DNA from: Streptomyces sp. CB01881
GTDB taxonomy: Bacteria > Actinomycetota > Actinomycetes > Streptomycetales > Streptomycetaceae
NCBI RefSeq assembly: GCF_002953255.1
Contig: NZ_CP026498.1
Location: forward strand, 11,107,509-11,171,508
Direction of reading: 5' to 3'
DNA: 64,000 bases
Under the pieces are notes generated by a model that did no database searches, was not told the DNA's origin, and saw nothing but the letters and a program-made list of their open reading frames with translations. Shown here one piece after another: positions 41,968 to 50,428 of this stretch (position 1 is the stretch's first letter; the number at the start of each line of letters is the position of its first letter). A program made the translations under genes and the position numbers.

Positions 41968-42548
41968 GGCTGGCTCTTCAGGGCGGGGATCACCGAGTTG
42001 ATGTCGGTGCGCGGGCCGCGGTTGTAGGGGAGCTTGGCGAGCAGCATGCCCATCGCACAGGTGTTGGTGACCGCGGCGAAGGTGAGGCCGGCTCCGACGG
42101 CGGTGCCGATCAGGTGCAGGCCCGGGACCGCGAGGCCGGCCAGGCCGGAGACGAGCACGATCGAACCGGCGATCAGTCTCACCTGGCGTTCCAGTTCCCA
42201 GCGCGCCGCCCCGCGGGTCACCGGGCCGCCAGCCGCCTCCCAGGCGACCATGCCGCCCTGCAGGACGCGCAGGTTGGGCAGCCCGGCGTCGGCGAGCGCC
42301 TGCTCGGCCTGGGCGGCGCGGGCGCCGGAGCGGCAGATCAGGACGGTGTCCTCGTCGAGGTGGCGGAGCAGCTCGACGCGGTGCTCGCGCAGCGTGTCCA
42401 GGGGCACGTTGTAGGCGCCGGGGATGTGGACGGTGTGGAACTCGCCGGGGGTGCGCACGTCCAGCAGGCGCGGGCCGCTGCCGTCCTTGGTGAGCTCCCT
42501 CAGGGCGGCGGTGTCGATTGCGGCGGGGGTGCGGGTGGCGGTGGTCAT
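41964..42548 (-). CDS. Rhodanese-DUF2892 fusion
   Basis: The 194-residue protein has a rhodanese domain with active-site Cys72 in LICRSGARAAQAEQALADAG. A DUF2892 membrane part with two helices follows (RLIAGSIVLVSGLAGLAVPG, then AVTNTCAMGMLLAKLPYNRG). This is the YgaP-like layout, a membrane-bound sulfurtransferase. The frame is open to 42665, but ATG 42548 gives the normal start. The CstR operator at 42585 lies 37 bases upstream. Confidence 0.88.
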   Translation of the reverse strand: MTTATRTPAAIDTAALRELTKDGSGPRLLDVRTPGEFHTVHIPGAYNVPLDTLREHRVELLRHLDEDTVLICRSGARAAQAEQALADAGLPNLRVLQGGMVAWEAAGGPVTRGAARWELERQVRLIAGSIVLVSGLAGLAVPGLHLIGTAVGAGLTFAAVTNTCAMGMLLAKLPYNRGPRTDINSVIPALKSQP

Positions 42549-42584
42549 GGGGTCTCCGGTGTTGGTTCGGCCGGTCCGGATTGA

Positions 42585-42600
42585 ATACCGGTGGGGGTAT
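42585..42600. promoter_or_regulatory. CstR operator candidate 2
   Basis: ATACCGGTGGGGGTAT stands before the rhodanese-DUF2892 gene and keeps the ATACC...GGGTAT ends of the other four sites. Confidence 0.65.
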
Positions 42601-42747
42601 GTGTCGGGGTGTGGCAGGGCACGGGTGTCCGACGGGGTGGTGGGGGGTGGTCTCCCGTCGGACACCCGGGGGTTCGGGGTACCGGGGGCGGCGCGCAGGG
42701 CTGATGACGGTCGGCCTGCGCGCCGGGCTCCGGCGTCTGGGGGTCGG

Positions 42748-44133
42748 TCAGGCGGTGGCGGGTTCGGTGAGCAGCGCCCAGGCGCCGTAGCCGCCGAGGA
42801 CGTCGGAGACGTCCTCGAAGCCGTGGTGGCGCAGCAGGCTGGCGGCGATGGAGGAGCGGTGTCCGCCGGCGCAGTGCAGGACCAGGGGGCGGTCTGTGGG
42901 GATCTCGTCCAGGCGGCGGGGCAGTTCGCCCAGTGCGATGTGGAGTGAGCCGTCGATGTGGCCGCCGGCGCGCTCGGAGCAGGTGCGCACGTCCAGCACC
43001 ACCGGGGGCTGGTCGCCGGCGAGGGCGGTGCGCAGTTGGTCGGCGGTCAGGCGGCTGGCCGGGGCGACCTGGTCCGGCGTGGCGGCGAGGGCGTCGTCGG
43101 GGCCCAGCAGGTAGCCGGCGTGGTGGTCGAAGCCGATGCGGGCGAGGCGGGTGGTGATCTCCTCCTCGCGGTTCTGTGGTGCGATGACCAGGATGCGGCT
43201 GTCGGGGGTCAGGACGGTGCCGGCCTGTTCGGCGAAGCGGCCGTCGGCGGGGATGTTGATCGCGCCGCGTACGTGGCCGGTGCCGAACTCCTGCGGGCTG
43301 CGGGCATCCACCACGACCGCGCCGGTGGCGTGCTCGGTGCGGAACTCCTCCAGCGACAGCGGCCGGGGTGCGGCGGTGGGGTCGAACAGGTCGCGCTGCT
43401 GGCGGTTGAGGGTGGCGTCGTAGGCGAAGTAGCCGGGTGCGGCGGACTGTCCGGCGGTGACGATGGCGACGAAGTCGTCCTCGCTCATCGGCTGGCAGGC
43501 GTAGTTGGTGGCGCGCTGGGCGCCGATGGTGGACTGCTTCTCGGTGGAGAGGTTCTTGCCGCAGGCCGAGCCCGCGCCGTGGGCGGGGAAGACCCGCACC
43601 TCGTCGGGCAGGCCCATCAGCTTGTGCTGCACGCTGCGGTAGAGCATCCGGCCGAGCTCCTCGGCGGTGACGCCGGCCGAGGCGAGCAGGTCGGGGCGGC
43701 CGACGTCGCCGATGAACAGCGCGTCTCCGGTCAGCACTCCGTAGGGGACCTCGTCGGCGGCGTGCTCAAAGACCAGGACGCTGATCGACTCCGGGGTGTG
43801 GCCGGGGGTCTCCATGATCTGCAGGGTCACCTCGCCGAGGCTGATCCGCTCGCCGTCGGCGAGCTCGCGGATCGCGTACTCGGTCTCGGCCCGCTGCCCG
43901 TAGCCGATCCACGCGCCGGTGCGGGCGGCCATCTCCAGGTGACCGGCGACGAAGTCGGCGTGGAAGTGGGTGTTGATGACCGCCTCGACAGTGAAGCCGC
44001 GCGCCTGGGCGTCGGCCAGGTACTCGGAGATGTCCCGGCGCGGGTCGACGACCACCGCCCGCCCGGTGGACTCGTCGGCGATCATGTACGACGCCTGGGA
44101 GAGGCAGTCAAGGTAGTACTGGGCGAAGAACAC
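42748..44133 (-). CDS. cstB: CstB-like persulfide dioxygenase-sulfurtransferase
   Basis: The 461-residue protein combines an N-terminal metallo-beta-lactamase persulfide dioxygenase (INTHFHADFVAGH, metal ligands His56, His58, His65; then ETPGHTPESISV and FPAHGAGSACGKNLS) with two rhodanese-like domains. The first lacks a catalytic Cys (VLVIAPQNREEEITTRL) and the second has the active loop VLHCAGGHRSSIAASL. This is the domain order of Staphylococcus CstB, which oxidises low-molecular-weight persulfides to thiosulfate. The GTG at 44133 follows AGGAGG. The operator at 44174 overlaps the promoter. Confidence 0.88.
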   Translation of the reverse strand: MFFAQYYLDCLSQASYMIADESTGRAVVVDPRRDISEYLADAQARGFTVEAVINTHFHADFVAGHLEMAARTGAWIGYGQRAETEYAIRELADGERISLGEVTLQIMETPGHTPESISVLVFEHAADEVPYGVLTGDALFIGDVGRPDLLASAGVTAEELGRMLYRSVQHKLMGLPDEVRVFPAHGAGSACGKNLSTEKQSTIGAQRATNYACQPMSEDDFVAIVTAGQSAAPGYFAYDATLNRQQRDLFDPTAAPRPLSLEEFRTEHATGAVVVDARSPQEFGTGHVRGAINIPADGRFAEQAGTVLTPDSRILVIAPQNREEEITTRLARIGFDHHAGYLLGPDDALAATPDQVAPASRLTADQLRTALAGDQPPVVLDVRTCSERAGGHIDGSLHIALGELPRRLDEIPTDRPLVLHCAGGHRSSIAASLLRHHGFEDVSDVLGGYGAWALLTEPATA

Positions 44134-44173
44134 GGGGAACAACCTCCTGATCGAGGACCCACACAGGGCCGGA

Positions 44174-44189
44174 AATACCCCTAGGGGCA
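44174..44189. promoter_or_regulatory. CstR operator candidate 3
   Basis: ATACCCCTAGGGGCAT lies 41 bases before the CstB-like gene. Confidence 0.7.
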
Positions 44190-44285
44190 TAGGAACGGGT
44201 AGGGCGGGGCTGCGACCGGTCGGCGACGGGCCGCGGCTCAGGCAGGGGGGCGAAAGAAAGGTGCGCCGAGTGGCACGGGAGCGGG

Positions 44286-44603
44286 TCAGTGCGGGTGCGG
44301 CCCGGCGACGAGGGGGCGCCCGGCACGGGCCCAGCCGCGGGTGCCGCCGGCGACCGAGCGGGCGTCGACGCCGCGGGCGTACATCCAGTCGGCGGCGACC
44401 AGGCTGCGGTTGCCGCTCGCGCAGATCACATACACCGGCCGGCCCGCCGGGGCGCCGGCCCAGGTGGGCAGCTTCGCCAGCGGGACGAGCACCGCGCCGG
44501 GCACGTGTCCCACCTGGTACTCCTCCGGCTCGCGCACGTCCAGGACGAGGCCGCCATCGGCCCAGGCCGAGGCGAAGGCGCCGAGGTCGATCTCACGGGT
44601 CAC
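44286..44603 (-). CDS. Single-domain rhodanese
   Basis: The 105-residue sulfurtransferase has the active-site loop YVICASGNRSLVAADWM and a typical rhodanese start (LDVREPEEYQVGHVPGAVLV). The GTG at 44603 is the first start that gives a compact domain. Two CstR-type sites are upstream (44617 and 44673), so it is the most strongly controlled promoter of the locus. It probably shuttles sulfane sulfur between thiols and the CstB-like enzyme. Confidence 0.88.
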   Translation of the reverse strand: MTREIDLGAFASAWADGGLVLDVREPEEYQVGHVPGAVLVPLAKLPTWAGAPAGRPVYVICASGNRSLVAADWMYARGVDARSVAGGTRGWARAGRPLVAGPHPH

Positions 44604-44616
44604 GCCAGTCCTCCAT

Positions 44617-44632
44617 ATACCCCCCGGGGCAT
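44617..44632. promoter_or_regulatory. CstR operator candidate 4
   Basis: ATACCCCCCGGGGCAT lies 14 bases before the rhodanese start. Confidence 0.7.
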
Positions 44633-44672
44633 CTTGGCTTCGAATGTAACTCCAACGCGACATCCCCGTCAA

Positions 44673-44688
44673 ATACCCACCGGGGTAT
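44673..44688. promoter_or_regulatory. CstR operator candidate 5
   Basis: ATACCCACCGGGGTAT is the most symmetrical copy. It is 56 bases upstream of site 4 and 70 bases from the rhodanese start, and also faces the fragment starting at 44758. Confidence 0.7.
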
Positions 44689-44757
44689 CCAGGTGAAGGT
44701 GTGATGGCGCACTTCCGTCCCGCGCCCAGGGGCTAAGCCTCCATCCCCGCACCCCGG

Positions 44758-45495
44758 CTGCCCGGCGACAGGGAGGCCTTCAAGTTCACGCTGTACCACC
44801 AGCTCGCCGTCGTGCGCACGCACCTGGTGTTCCTCGCCGACGCCCGCGCGCGGGGTGACTCCTACGGGCCGTTCGACCTGGTCCCGGAGACGACCCACCG
44901 CTTCGCCGAGGGCAAGGAGGGCACGGTCCGCCCCGACGGCCTGCTCCACTACGGGCGCACCGCCGGCGACGGCGCGCGGCTGGTGAACCTGGCGTTCGTC
45001 GAGGTCGACCGCGGCACCATGGGCGGACCCCGGCTGGCCGCCAAGCTGAACGCCTACGCCCGCTACTGGGCCACCGCCCCGCTCCCGGCCGGAATGAGGG
45101 CCGGGACCATCGAGGCGGTGCAGGGCGGCCGCAAGCCGCTGTGGGAACGCCGCCACCCGGCCTTCCCCCGGCTGCTGTTCGTCCTCACCGGCACCGGCCA
45201 GGCCGGCTTCGCCCACCGGGCGAACGCCCTGGAGATCGCCGCCCGGACCCCGTACGTCGCCAGGATGCTGCGCACCGTCCCGGCCGGCGTCGCGAAGCTG
45301 GAGGACCTGGAGGCCGACAGCGCGGGCGCCGACCTCTGGTGGCCGATCGCCGACCTGGACGACGGGCCCGCCCCCTGGGGGAAGCTGACCGGCACCCGCC
45401 TCGGTGTTTCACCGTGCTCCCCAGCAGTGGTGACGGTCTCAGGAGGCAGGACTTCCCGCACACCCGGTTCCGGGTCGACTCCGAATACAGCCTGA
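44758..45495 (+). pseudogene. Replication-relaxation family remnant
   Basis: The frame lacks the N-terminal winged-helix part and starts within LPGDREAFKFTLYHQLAVVR. It keeps the conserved middle and end: RPDGLLHYGRTAGDGARLVN, LAFVEVDRGTMGGPRLAAKL and ARTPYVARMLRTVPAGVAKL, to about 45395. After that the frame is not meaningful. The family occurs on actinomycete plasmids near replication genes. A shorter remnant of the same family is at 13254. Confidence 0.7.
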
Positions 45496-45764
45496 CGGTC
45501 CGAACCGGTCTCTCCGACCCCGGGCAGCCGGTCCAGATCGGCCGCTACCGGCTCTCCAGCCAGAACGATCTTCGCGAGACCATCATTCACGAGGAGCTGC
45601 ACCACGGCTGGTTCGAACGGCCGCAGACCTACGTCAGGAAGCACCACCCCAAGCCGTCGGAGGCCCGGAACGCCGCCCACCTCGCCCAGACGGACAAGTT
45701 CTATGAGATTGTCCAGAGGTACATGAACATCCGTGGGTGGAACGGGAGCGGGAAGAGGAAATGA
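45414..45764 (+). CDS. Metallopeptidase-like toxin tip (C-terminal fragment)
   Basis: The 116-residue frame reads RFRVDSEYSLTVRTGLSDPG, IGRYRLSSQNDLRETIIHEE and LHHGWFERPQTYVRKHHPKP. HEELHH is an HExxHH-like zinc-binding motif. Isolated C-terminal domains of this size, followed by a coupled small gene, are typical of polymorphic (Rhs-like) toxin tips. Its carrier is missing, because the upstream DNA belongs to a replication-relaxation remnant. It ends AAATGA, overlapping the next start. Toxicity is inferred from context. Confidence 0.5.
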   Translation: MLPSSGDGLRRQDFPHTRFRVDSEYSLTVRTGLSDPGQPVQIGRYRLSSQNDLRETIIHEELHHGWFERPQTYVRKHHPKPSEARNAAHLAQTDKFYEIVQRYMNIRGWNGSGKRK

Positions 45765-46186
45765 TCTACCGCGCACTCGACTACCAGCTGACCTGCAGCA
45801 AGTGCGGTCATGACGTGACGGGCTCGCGGGGCCAGCAGATCGTGGCCGAGGAGTTCGGCTGGTTCGACGAATGGCAGTGCGAGAACTGCGGTCTGGTCAG
45901 TGACGACTACGGCGACGGGCCCGGGCCGGAGGACGTCAGGCAAGGACTGCTGGCGAAGTTCGGAGGATTCCGGGCCCGGCTTGTGGAAGGCAGGGACGGG
46001 ACCGTCGCGGCGGCCCGCCACCTGCGGGAGATCCTCGACTACAGCCCGGCCGAGGCGATCGGCAGGCTGAAGGCGGCGAAGGCTGGGGAACCCCTCGGAA
46101 CCGCCGTCGAAGTCGAAGCCCTCGTGCAGGCACTTCGCCGGGACGGATACGCCTACGAGACGGTCGCCGCCGGATCGGAGGACTAA
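45761..46186 (+). CDS. Probable immunity protein, zinc ribbon
   Basis: The 141-residue protein starts MIYRALDYQLTCSKCGHDVT and has a second Cys pair in WQCENCGLVSDDYGD, so it likely binds zinc. The C-terminal half is helical (TVAAARHLREILDYSPAEAI). It overlaps the toxin-like frame as ATGA, so both are made together. That arrangement suggests an immunity protein, but no family is recognised. A strong hairpin terminator follows at 46199. Confidence 0.5.
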   Translation: MIYRALDYQLTCSKCGHDVTGSRGQQIVAEEFGWFDEWQCENCGLVSDDYGDGPGPEDVRQGLLAKFGGFRARLVEGRDGTVAAARHLREILDYSPAEAIGRLKAAKAGEPLGTAVEVEALVQALRRDGYAYETVAAGSED

Positions 46187-46198
46187 GCAACCGGATCC

Positions 46199-46237
46199 GC
46201 CGCGCGGCGGGGAGCACACCGCTCCCCGCCGCGCGGC
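46199..46237. terminator. Hairpin terminator
   Basis: A perfect 17-base inverted repeat, GCCGCGCGGCGGGGAGC with its complement after the loop ACACC, stands 12 bases after the immunity-like stop. No T-run follows, as is common in actinomycetes. Confidence 0.75.
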
Positions 46238-46379
46238 GCATGTGCTTGTGGCGCTCCGGTCACACGCACCAGCCGTCTCGTGGTGACGGTCTGTCACGGC
46301 ATGGAAAAGGTGCCCCGTGAACTGCGATGATCCGGCTTGTCGAAGGCTTGGATCTTGAGCAGGTGGGGGCACCTTTCAC

Positions 46380-47085
46380 GTGCGCGATAGCGAGTGGAGC
46401 CGGGGCTTGGCCATGTCGGCAGACGGGCGAGGCCAGGTCGGACATGTCGGCGGGGTGCACCTGCGGCTGTTGGCGGAGCGGACCGGTCTGACCGCCGCCC
46501 TCTCGGGCGCGCTCGCGCGGCGCGGGTTCCACCCGCTGCACGACCGGGGCCAGGTCCTGGTCGATCTGGCGGTGGCGATCACGCTCGGCGCGGTCTGCAT
46601 CCGGGACGTCCGCCTGCTGGAGCACCAGCGGCCGGTCTTCGGTCCCACCGCCTCGTTCCCCACCGTGTGGCGGGCGCTGAGAGAAACCGATGGCCTCGCG
46701 CTGCGGCGGATCGAGCGGGCCCGGGCCACGGTCCGGCGCCACGTTTACGCCCTGCTGCGGGACCGGCCCGAGGGCTTCCCCGAGGTGGAGATCGACGGGG
46801 TGCCGCTTCGCGGGTGGACGGTGATCGACAGCGACGGGACGCTGATCAACGCACCCTCCGACAAGCAAGGCGCACGCGGGACCTACAAGGGCACCTTCGG
46901 GCACCACGTGTTCGTCGCCACCTGCGACAACACCGGCGAACAGCTGGCCGCGGTGCTGCACGAGGGCGGCGTCAGCGCCAACGACGCGGCCGTGAACATC
47001 GACATCCTCACCCGGGCGGTCACCCAACTGCCCTGGTGGAGACGGCAGAAGATCCTCTTCCGGGTGGACGGGGCAGGGTCGCGGA
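46380..47085 (+). pseudogene. IS1380-type transposase, N-terminal half
   Basis: From GTG 46380 the frame codes VRDSEWSRGLAMSADGRGQV, LVDLAVAITLGAVCIRDVRL, WTVIDSDGTLINAPSDKQGA and GTYKGTFGHHVFVATCDNTG, which is the first half of an IS1380-like DDE transposase (first Asp in VIDSDGT). It loses character after KILFRVDGAGSRK near 47085, where about half of the expected 450 residues are missing. The frame stays open by chance into the next gene. Confidence 0.7.
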
Positions 47086-47099
47086 AGGGGCGCTGGTGC

Positions 47100-47560
47100 G
47101 GTGTGGGCCGGGCCGGGCCGGGCCGCCAAGCGAGCGCCGAGCCATGGGGTGAGGCCTTGCGGTGCGCAGCGCCGGGCCGGGAGTGCGGGCGGACCCGCAT
47201 GTGCTCTGACCTGCGACGGAAAGTTTGGCGGGGCGAAACTCACCGGCCCTGCGGGGCGGAACCCACCGGGTGCGGAGGAGAACTCACCGGCCCTTGCGGG
47301 GTGCGGTGCGCGGCCGTGCGCAGTCGGCTGTCGGTGCGGTGCGCAGGATGCGGGATGCGGGATGCGGGATGCGCATGGTGCGGTGCGCACCGCATGCGCG
47401 TTGACCTGCGGTGGCGAGAGTTTGGCGGGGCGAAACTCACCGCCCGTGCGGGGCGGAACTCACCGGGCCCGGCGAGGCCGGTTCTGCGCCCAGGCCGAGG
47501 TCCGACACGCCGAGGGAGATCGATTCGTCCAGGAACGGCCGACCAATTGAGCGCATTTGG
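47100..47560. repeat. Repeat-rich noncoding region
   Basis: GGGGCGAAACTCACCG occurs at 47229 and 47426 within a longer 22-base repeat that also includes TTTGGC. Shorter copies G/AAACTCACCGG are at about 47280 and 47456. A 7-base tandem GGATGCG is present four times at 47346-47373. No gene is supported. The GAAACTCACC word also appears twice near 23.1 kb. Confidence 0.65.
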
Positions 47561-47582
47561 TACGTTCTGCACCGTGCTGAGG

Positions 47583-49073
47583 ATGGTGCACGTAACAGCG
47601 AAGGTGACCGCTGGGCGCTCAGGCATCGGCCGTGCAGGCGCGGACCGGCGTAGCTGTGGCAACAGGGAACCGGCCGGCGCAGCCCCGGGGCACCGGCCGG
47701 TCCGGCCGGCCGCGAGTGACCGGGGCCGCACTCGCGGACTGGGCCGCCTGGCGTCTGGGGTTCAGACTCTGGTTGTTGTCCTTGCCTGGACGCTCACTTG
47801 GATGGTGGCCGGCCCGTCCGGCGCCGCTCGTGCGGCGTCGCCGTGTGCTGCGAGCCTGTGTGTCCTCAACGCGAGTGCCGCGGACGCCCTGTACGTCCAC
47901 CCCGGCAGCATTCACGTCACCGGCGACATCCTGGTGAACTCGACGAATAGTCAAGCTGCGCTGGTCAGCGGCGCCACCACGGTCACCGCGGCCGGGGGCA
48001 CGATCGGGGGCCCGGCCGCCCCGGCCGGTTTCGCGACCTCGGGCGGCGGCTCGTACAGCCCGGCCCCGACGAACCAGGCTGCCGGCACCGACCCGTACGC
48101 GGCGCTGGCCCAGTGCCCGGCCGCGTCGGCCTGCCCCACCACACCGGCCGCACCGTACCCCGCCGTCAACCACATCTCCGGGAACCAGACGATCAGCCCG
48201 GGGGTCTACACCAGCATCACCAATCTGAACGGCACCCTCACACTCAACCCCGGCACCTACGTCGTCACCACCGGCATCACGATCTCCGGCGGGAAGCTGA
48301 ACGGCACCGGCGTGACGATCTACCTCGCCTGCCCGACCTACCCGACGGCCTGCGGCCCGCTCACCCTCGGCGCCGCTTTCACCGACCAGAGCGGCGGCAA
48401 GACCACCCTCAGCGCGCCGACCACCGGGGCGTTCGCCGGCTTCTCGATCATCGCCGACCGCAACAACACCGCCGGGGTCTCGGTCTCGGGAAACGGTACG
48501 TGGATCACCGGCGGCGGCACCGTCTACACCGCCGCGGGCAAGCTGTCGGCCTCCTCCGGAGGCAAGGCCAGCTTCACCCGGGCGGTCGTGGACAGCATCG
48601 AGACCAGCGGCAGCAACAGCTCCCAGATCAGCGTCATCCCCAACACCGGCACCATGTCGATCAGCCTGCCCACCGCGGCGTCCCTCGGCGCCGCGGCGCC
48701 CGGAGGCACCATCAGTGCGGCCCTCGGCCAGGTGACCGTCTCGGACGGACGGGGTCTGGCCACCAGCACCTGGACCGCGACGGTGGCCGCCACGAACTTC
48801 ACCACCGGCGCCGGCACCCCCGCCCAGACGATCACCACCGCCAACGTCTCCTACTGGTCCGGGCCCGCGACGAGCACCAACGGCACCGTAACGGTGACAC
48901 CCGGCCAGAGCGACGCCTCCGCCAAACAGGCCCTCAACAGTTCGAGATCCGCCTTCAGCTCGACCGGCAACGGGAACAGCACCACCAGCTGGACCCCCGC
49001 GCTGGTGGTCACGATCCCCGCCGGCGCAGCGGCCGGCACCTACACCGGCACCATCACACACTCCGTCGCCTGA
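47583..49073 (+). CDS. Secreted WxL-like surface protein
   Basis: The protein (up to 496 residues from ATG 47583) has a signal-like helix (LVVVLAWTLTWMVAGPSGAARA) some 50 residues in. A Thr/Ser/Gly-rich beta-type domain follows with repeated strands (NQTISPGVYTSITNLNGTLT, TGITISGGKLNGTGVTIYLA). The last 130 residues resemble a WxL-type wall-binding domain (STWTATVAATNFTTGAG to YTGTITHSVA). The true start may lie closer to the signal helix. The last domain is paralogous to the protein at 49532 on the opposite strand. A wall-associated adhesive or structural role is inferred. Confidence 0.7.
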   Translation: MVHVTAKVTAGRSGIGRAGADRRSCGNREPAGAAPGHRPVRPAASDRGRTRGLGRLASGVQTLVVVLAWTLTWMVAGPSGAARAASPCAASLCVLNASAADALYVHPGSIHVTGDILVNSTNSQAALVSGATTVTAAGGTIGGPAAPAGFATSGGGSYSPAPTNQAAGTDPYAALAQCPAASACPTTPAAPYPAVNHISGNQTISPGVYTSITNLNGTLTLNPGTYVVTTGITISGGKLNGTGVTIYLACPTYPTACGPLTLGAAFTDQSGGKTTLSAPTTGAFAGFSIIADRNNTAGVSVSGNGTWITGGGTVYTAAGKLSASSGGKASFTRAVVDSIETSGSNSSQISVIPNTGTMSISLPTAASLGAAAPGGTISAALGQVTVSDGRGLATSTWTATVAATNFTTGAGTPAQTITTANVSYWSGPATSTNGTVTVTPGQSDASAKQALNSSRSAFSSTGNGNSTTSWTPALVVTIPAGAAAGTYTGTITHSVA

Positions 49074-49158
49074 CACACAAGCCGAAGCCGACCGCTCACC
49101 GCGCTCGCCGAAAGGCGACGGGCCGGGACAGGGATCACAGCCGTGAGCAGCAGGAAGG

Positions 49159-49190
49159 GGACCACCCGGGTGGGGCCACCCGGGTGGTCC
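49159..49190. terminator. Large perfect palindrome between convergent genes
   Basis: GGACCACCCGGGTGG, two G, then CCACCCGGGTGGTCC form a 15-base perfect inverted repeat. Each arm also contains the 12-base self-palindrome CCACCCGGGTGG. It lies 86 bases after the WxL-like gene and may be a terminator or a protein-binding site. The rest of 49074-49531 shows no gene. Confidence 0.6.
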
Positions 49191-49531
49191 AGGTTCAGTA
49201 CGGGCTGCAGGCAACGGGATCCACGTGCCGTGCGGGCCCAAGCATGCCGACCGGTGTGGTCAGTCCTGGTCGCCGAGGAGGCGGGCGACGATGGGGGCCG
49301 GCCTCCGCGTTGTCCAGGGCATGTGGGCGACCTCCCCGGCTCCGGTGGGACGAGGCCGGGTCATACCCCAGCCCAACCGGCGACGACGCTCTACGGAGCG
49401 GCCGGCGGCCGGCCCCCTCCGCGGGCTCCCCGGCCCGCCGAATCTGTCCCACGTGGAACAGGCCGTATCGCCCCCGGCCCTCACACACCCGCATCCGCCC
49501 TGGGCGGCGGCGTTCAACAGGGGTGCTCGGG

Positions 49532-50068
49532 TCAGGCGACCGAGTGTGTCACCGTTCCGGTGTAGGTGCCGTTCACCGCGCCGGCGGGGATCGCGACGAC
49601 GAGCGTGGGGTTCCAGGTCGCCGAGTTGTTGCCGACGCCGGCGCTGAGCGTGTAGGCGGTGCGGCTGGTGCCGAGGGTCTGGGCCTGGCCCGCCGTGGCC
49701 TGACCGGGGGTAAACGTGCCCGTGCCGGTGGTGGCGGTGGCGGTTCCCGACCAGTAGGAGACCGCACTGGCGGGGATCGTCTCGGCGGGGGTGCCGGCGC
49801 CGGTCGTGAAGCTGGTGGAGACCACGGAAGCGGTCCAGGCGGCCGAGAGCAGCGCGCGGCTGTCGGTCACCGTGACATTGCCCAGCTGGCCGCTGACCGA
49901 GTTCCCGGGCAGGGCGCTGCCCAGACCCGCCGACGTGGGCACGCTGACCGACAACGCACCACCGGACACGGAGAACGTCACCGTCGTGTCACCAGGCGCG
50001 GCACTGGCCACTCCGGCAACCGCGATGACCATCGCAGCTCCTGCGGCCACGGAGTATCGGATACGCAT
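49532..50068 (-). CDS. Secreted WxL-like protein
   Basis: The 178-residue protein has a classical signal peptide (MRIRYSVAAGAAMVIAVAGV ASAA) and consists otherwise of one WxL-like domain. It parallels the C-terminus of the product at 47583: LGSALPGNSVSGQLGNVTVT, AAWTASVVSTSFTTGAGTPA, and YTGTVTHSVA at the end. ATG 50068 is the natural start. It is upstream of, and divergent in order from, the glycosyltransferase gene, and both lie on the minus strand. Cell-wall association is likely. Confidence 0.8.
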   Translation of the reverse strand: MRIRYSVAAGAAMVIAVAGVASAAPGDTTVTFSVSGGALSVSVPTSAGLGSALPGNSVSGQLGNVTVTDSRALLSAAWTASVVSTSFTTGAGTPAETIPASAVSYWSGTATATTGTGTFTPGQATAGQAQTLGTSRTAYTLSAGVGNNSATWNPTLVVAIPAGAVNGTYTGTVTHSVA

Positions 50069-50128
50069 CGGGCTCCCTCTCGCCATCCATGGCTGGAAGA
50101 GGGCCGGCGGGCCCTCCCCGTCAGACAC

Positions 50129-50428
50129 CCATATGATTATCCGTATTCATGCGATTACCAAACGTCATGTCCCCTGTCCGGCCGGACACGCGTGCCGCTG
50201 CGGGACACTACGGCCCGTAGGGGCCCCAGCGCCTGCGCGGAGCTCGCCGGCCAGGGCCAGGCAGCGGATTCGACGGCTGTCGTCACCATGCCGTCGGTGC
50301 CAGTGCTACCCGGGGCGCGGCCGGCGGGCCGCTATGGGGTACGCGGCCACCGCGGTGCTTCGCTCTCCCCTCGGCGGTGGGTGACGCCTTCGCGCCACGG
50401 GACGGACCGACGTCCGCCATCTCGAGGT
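50129..50428. other. Intergenic, possible promoter
   Basis: An AT-richer segment (about 50130-50165, ATATGATTATCCGTATTCATG on the plus strand) is the likely promoter of the minus-strand WxL-like gene. No gene is seen in the rest. Confidence 0.4.

Noticed and set aside
47346..47373. GGATGCG tandem as CRISPR-like repeats
   Set aside because: Unit of 7 bases with no spacers, and no cas genes in the window.
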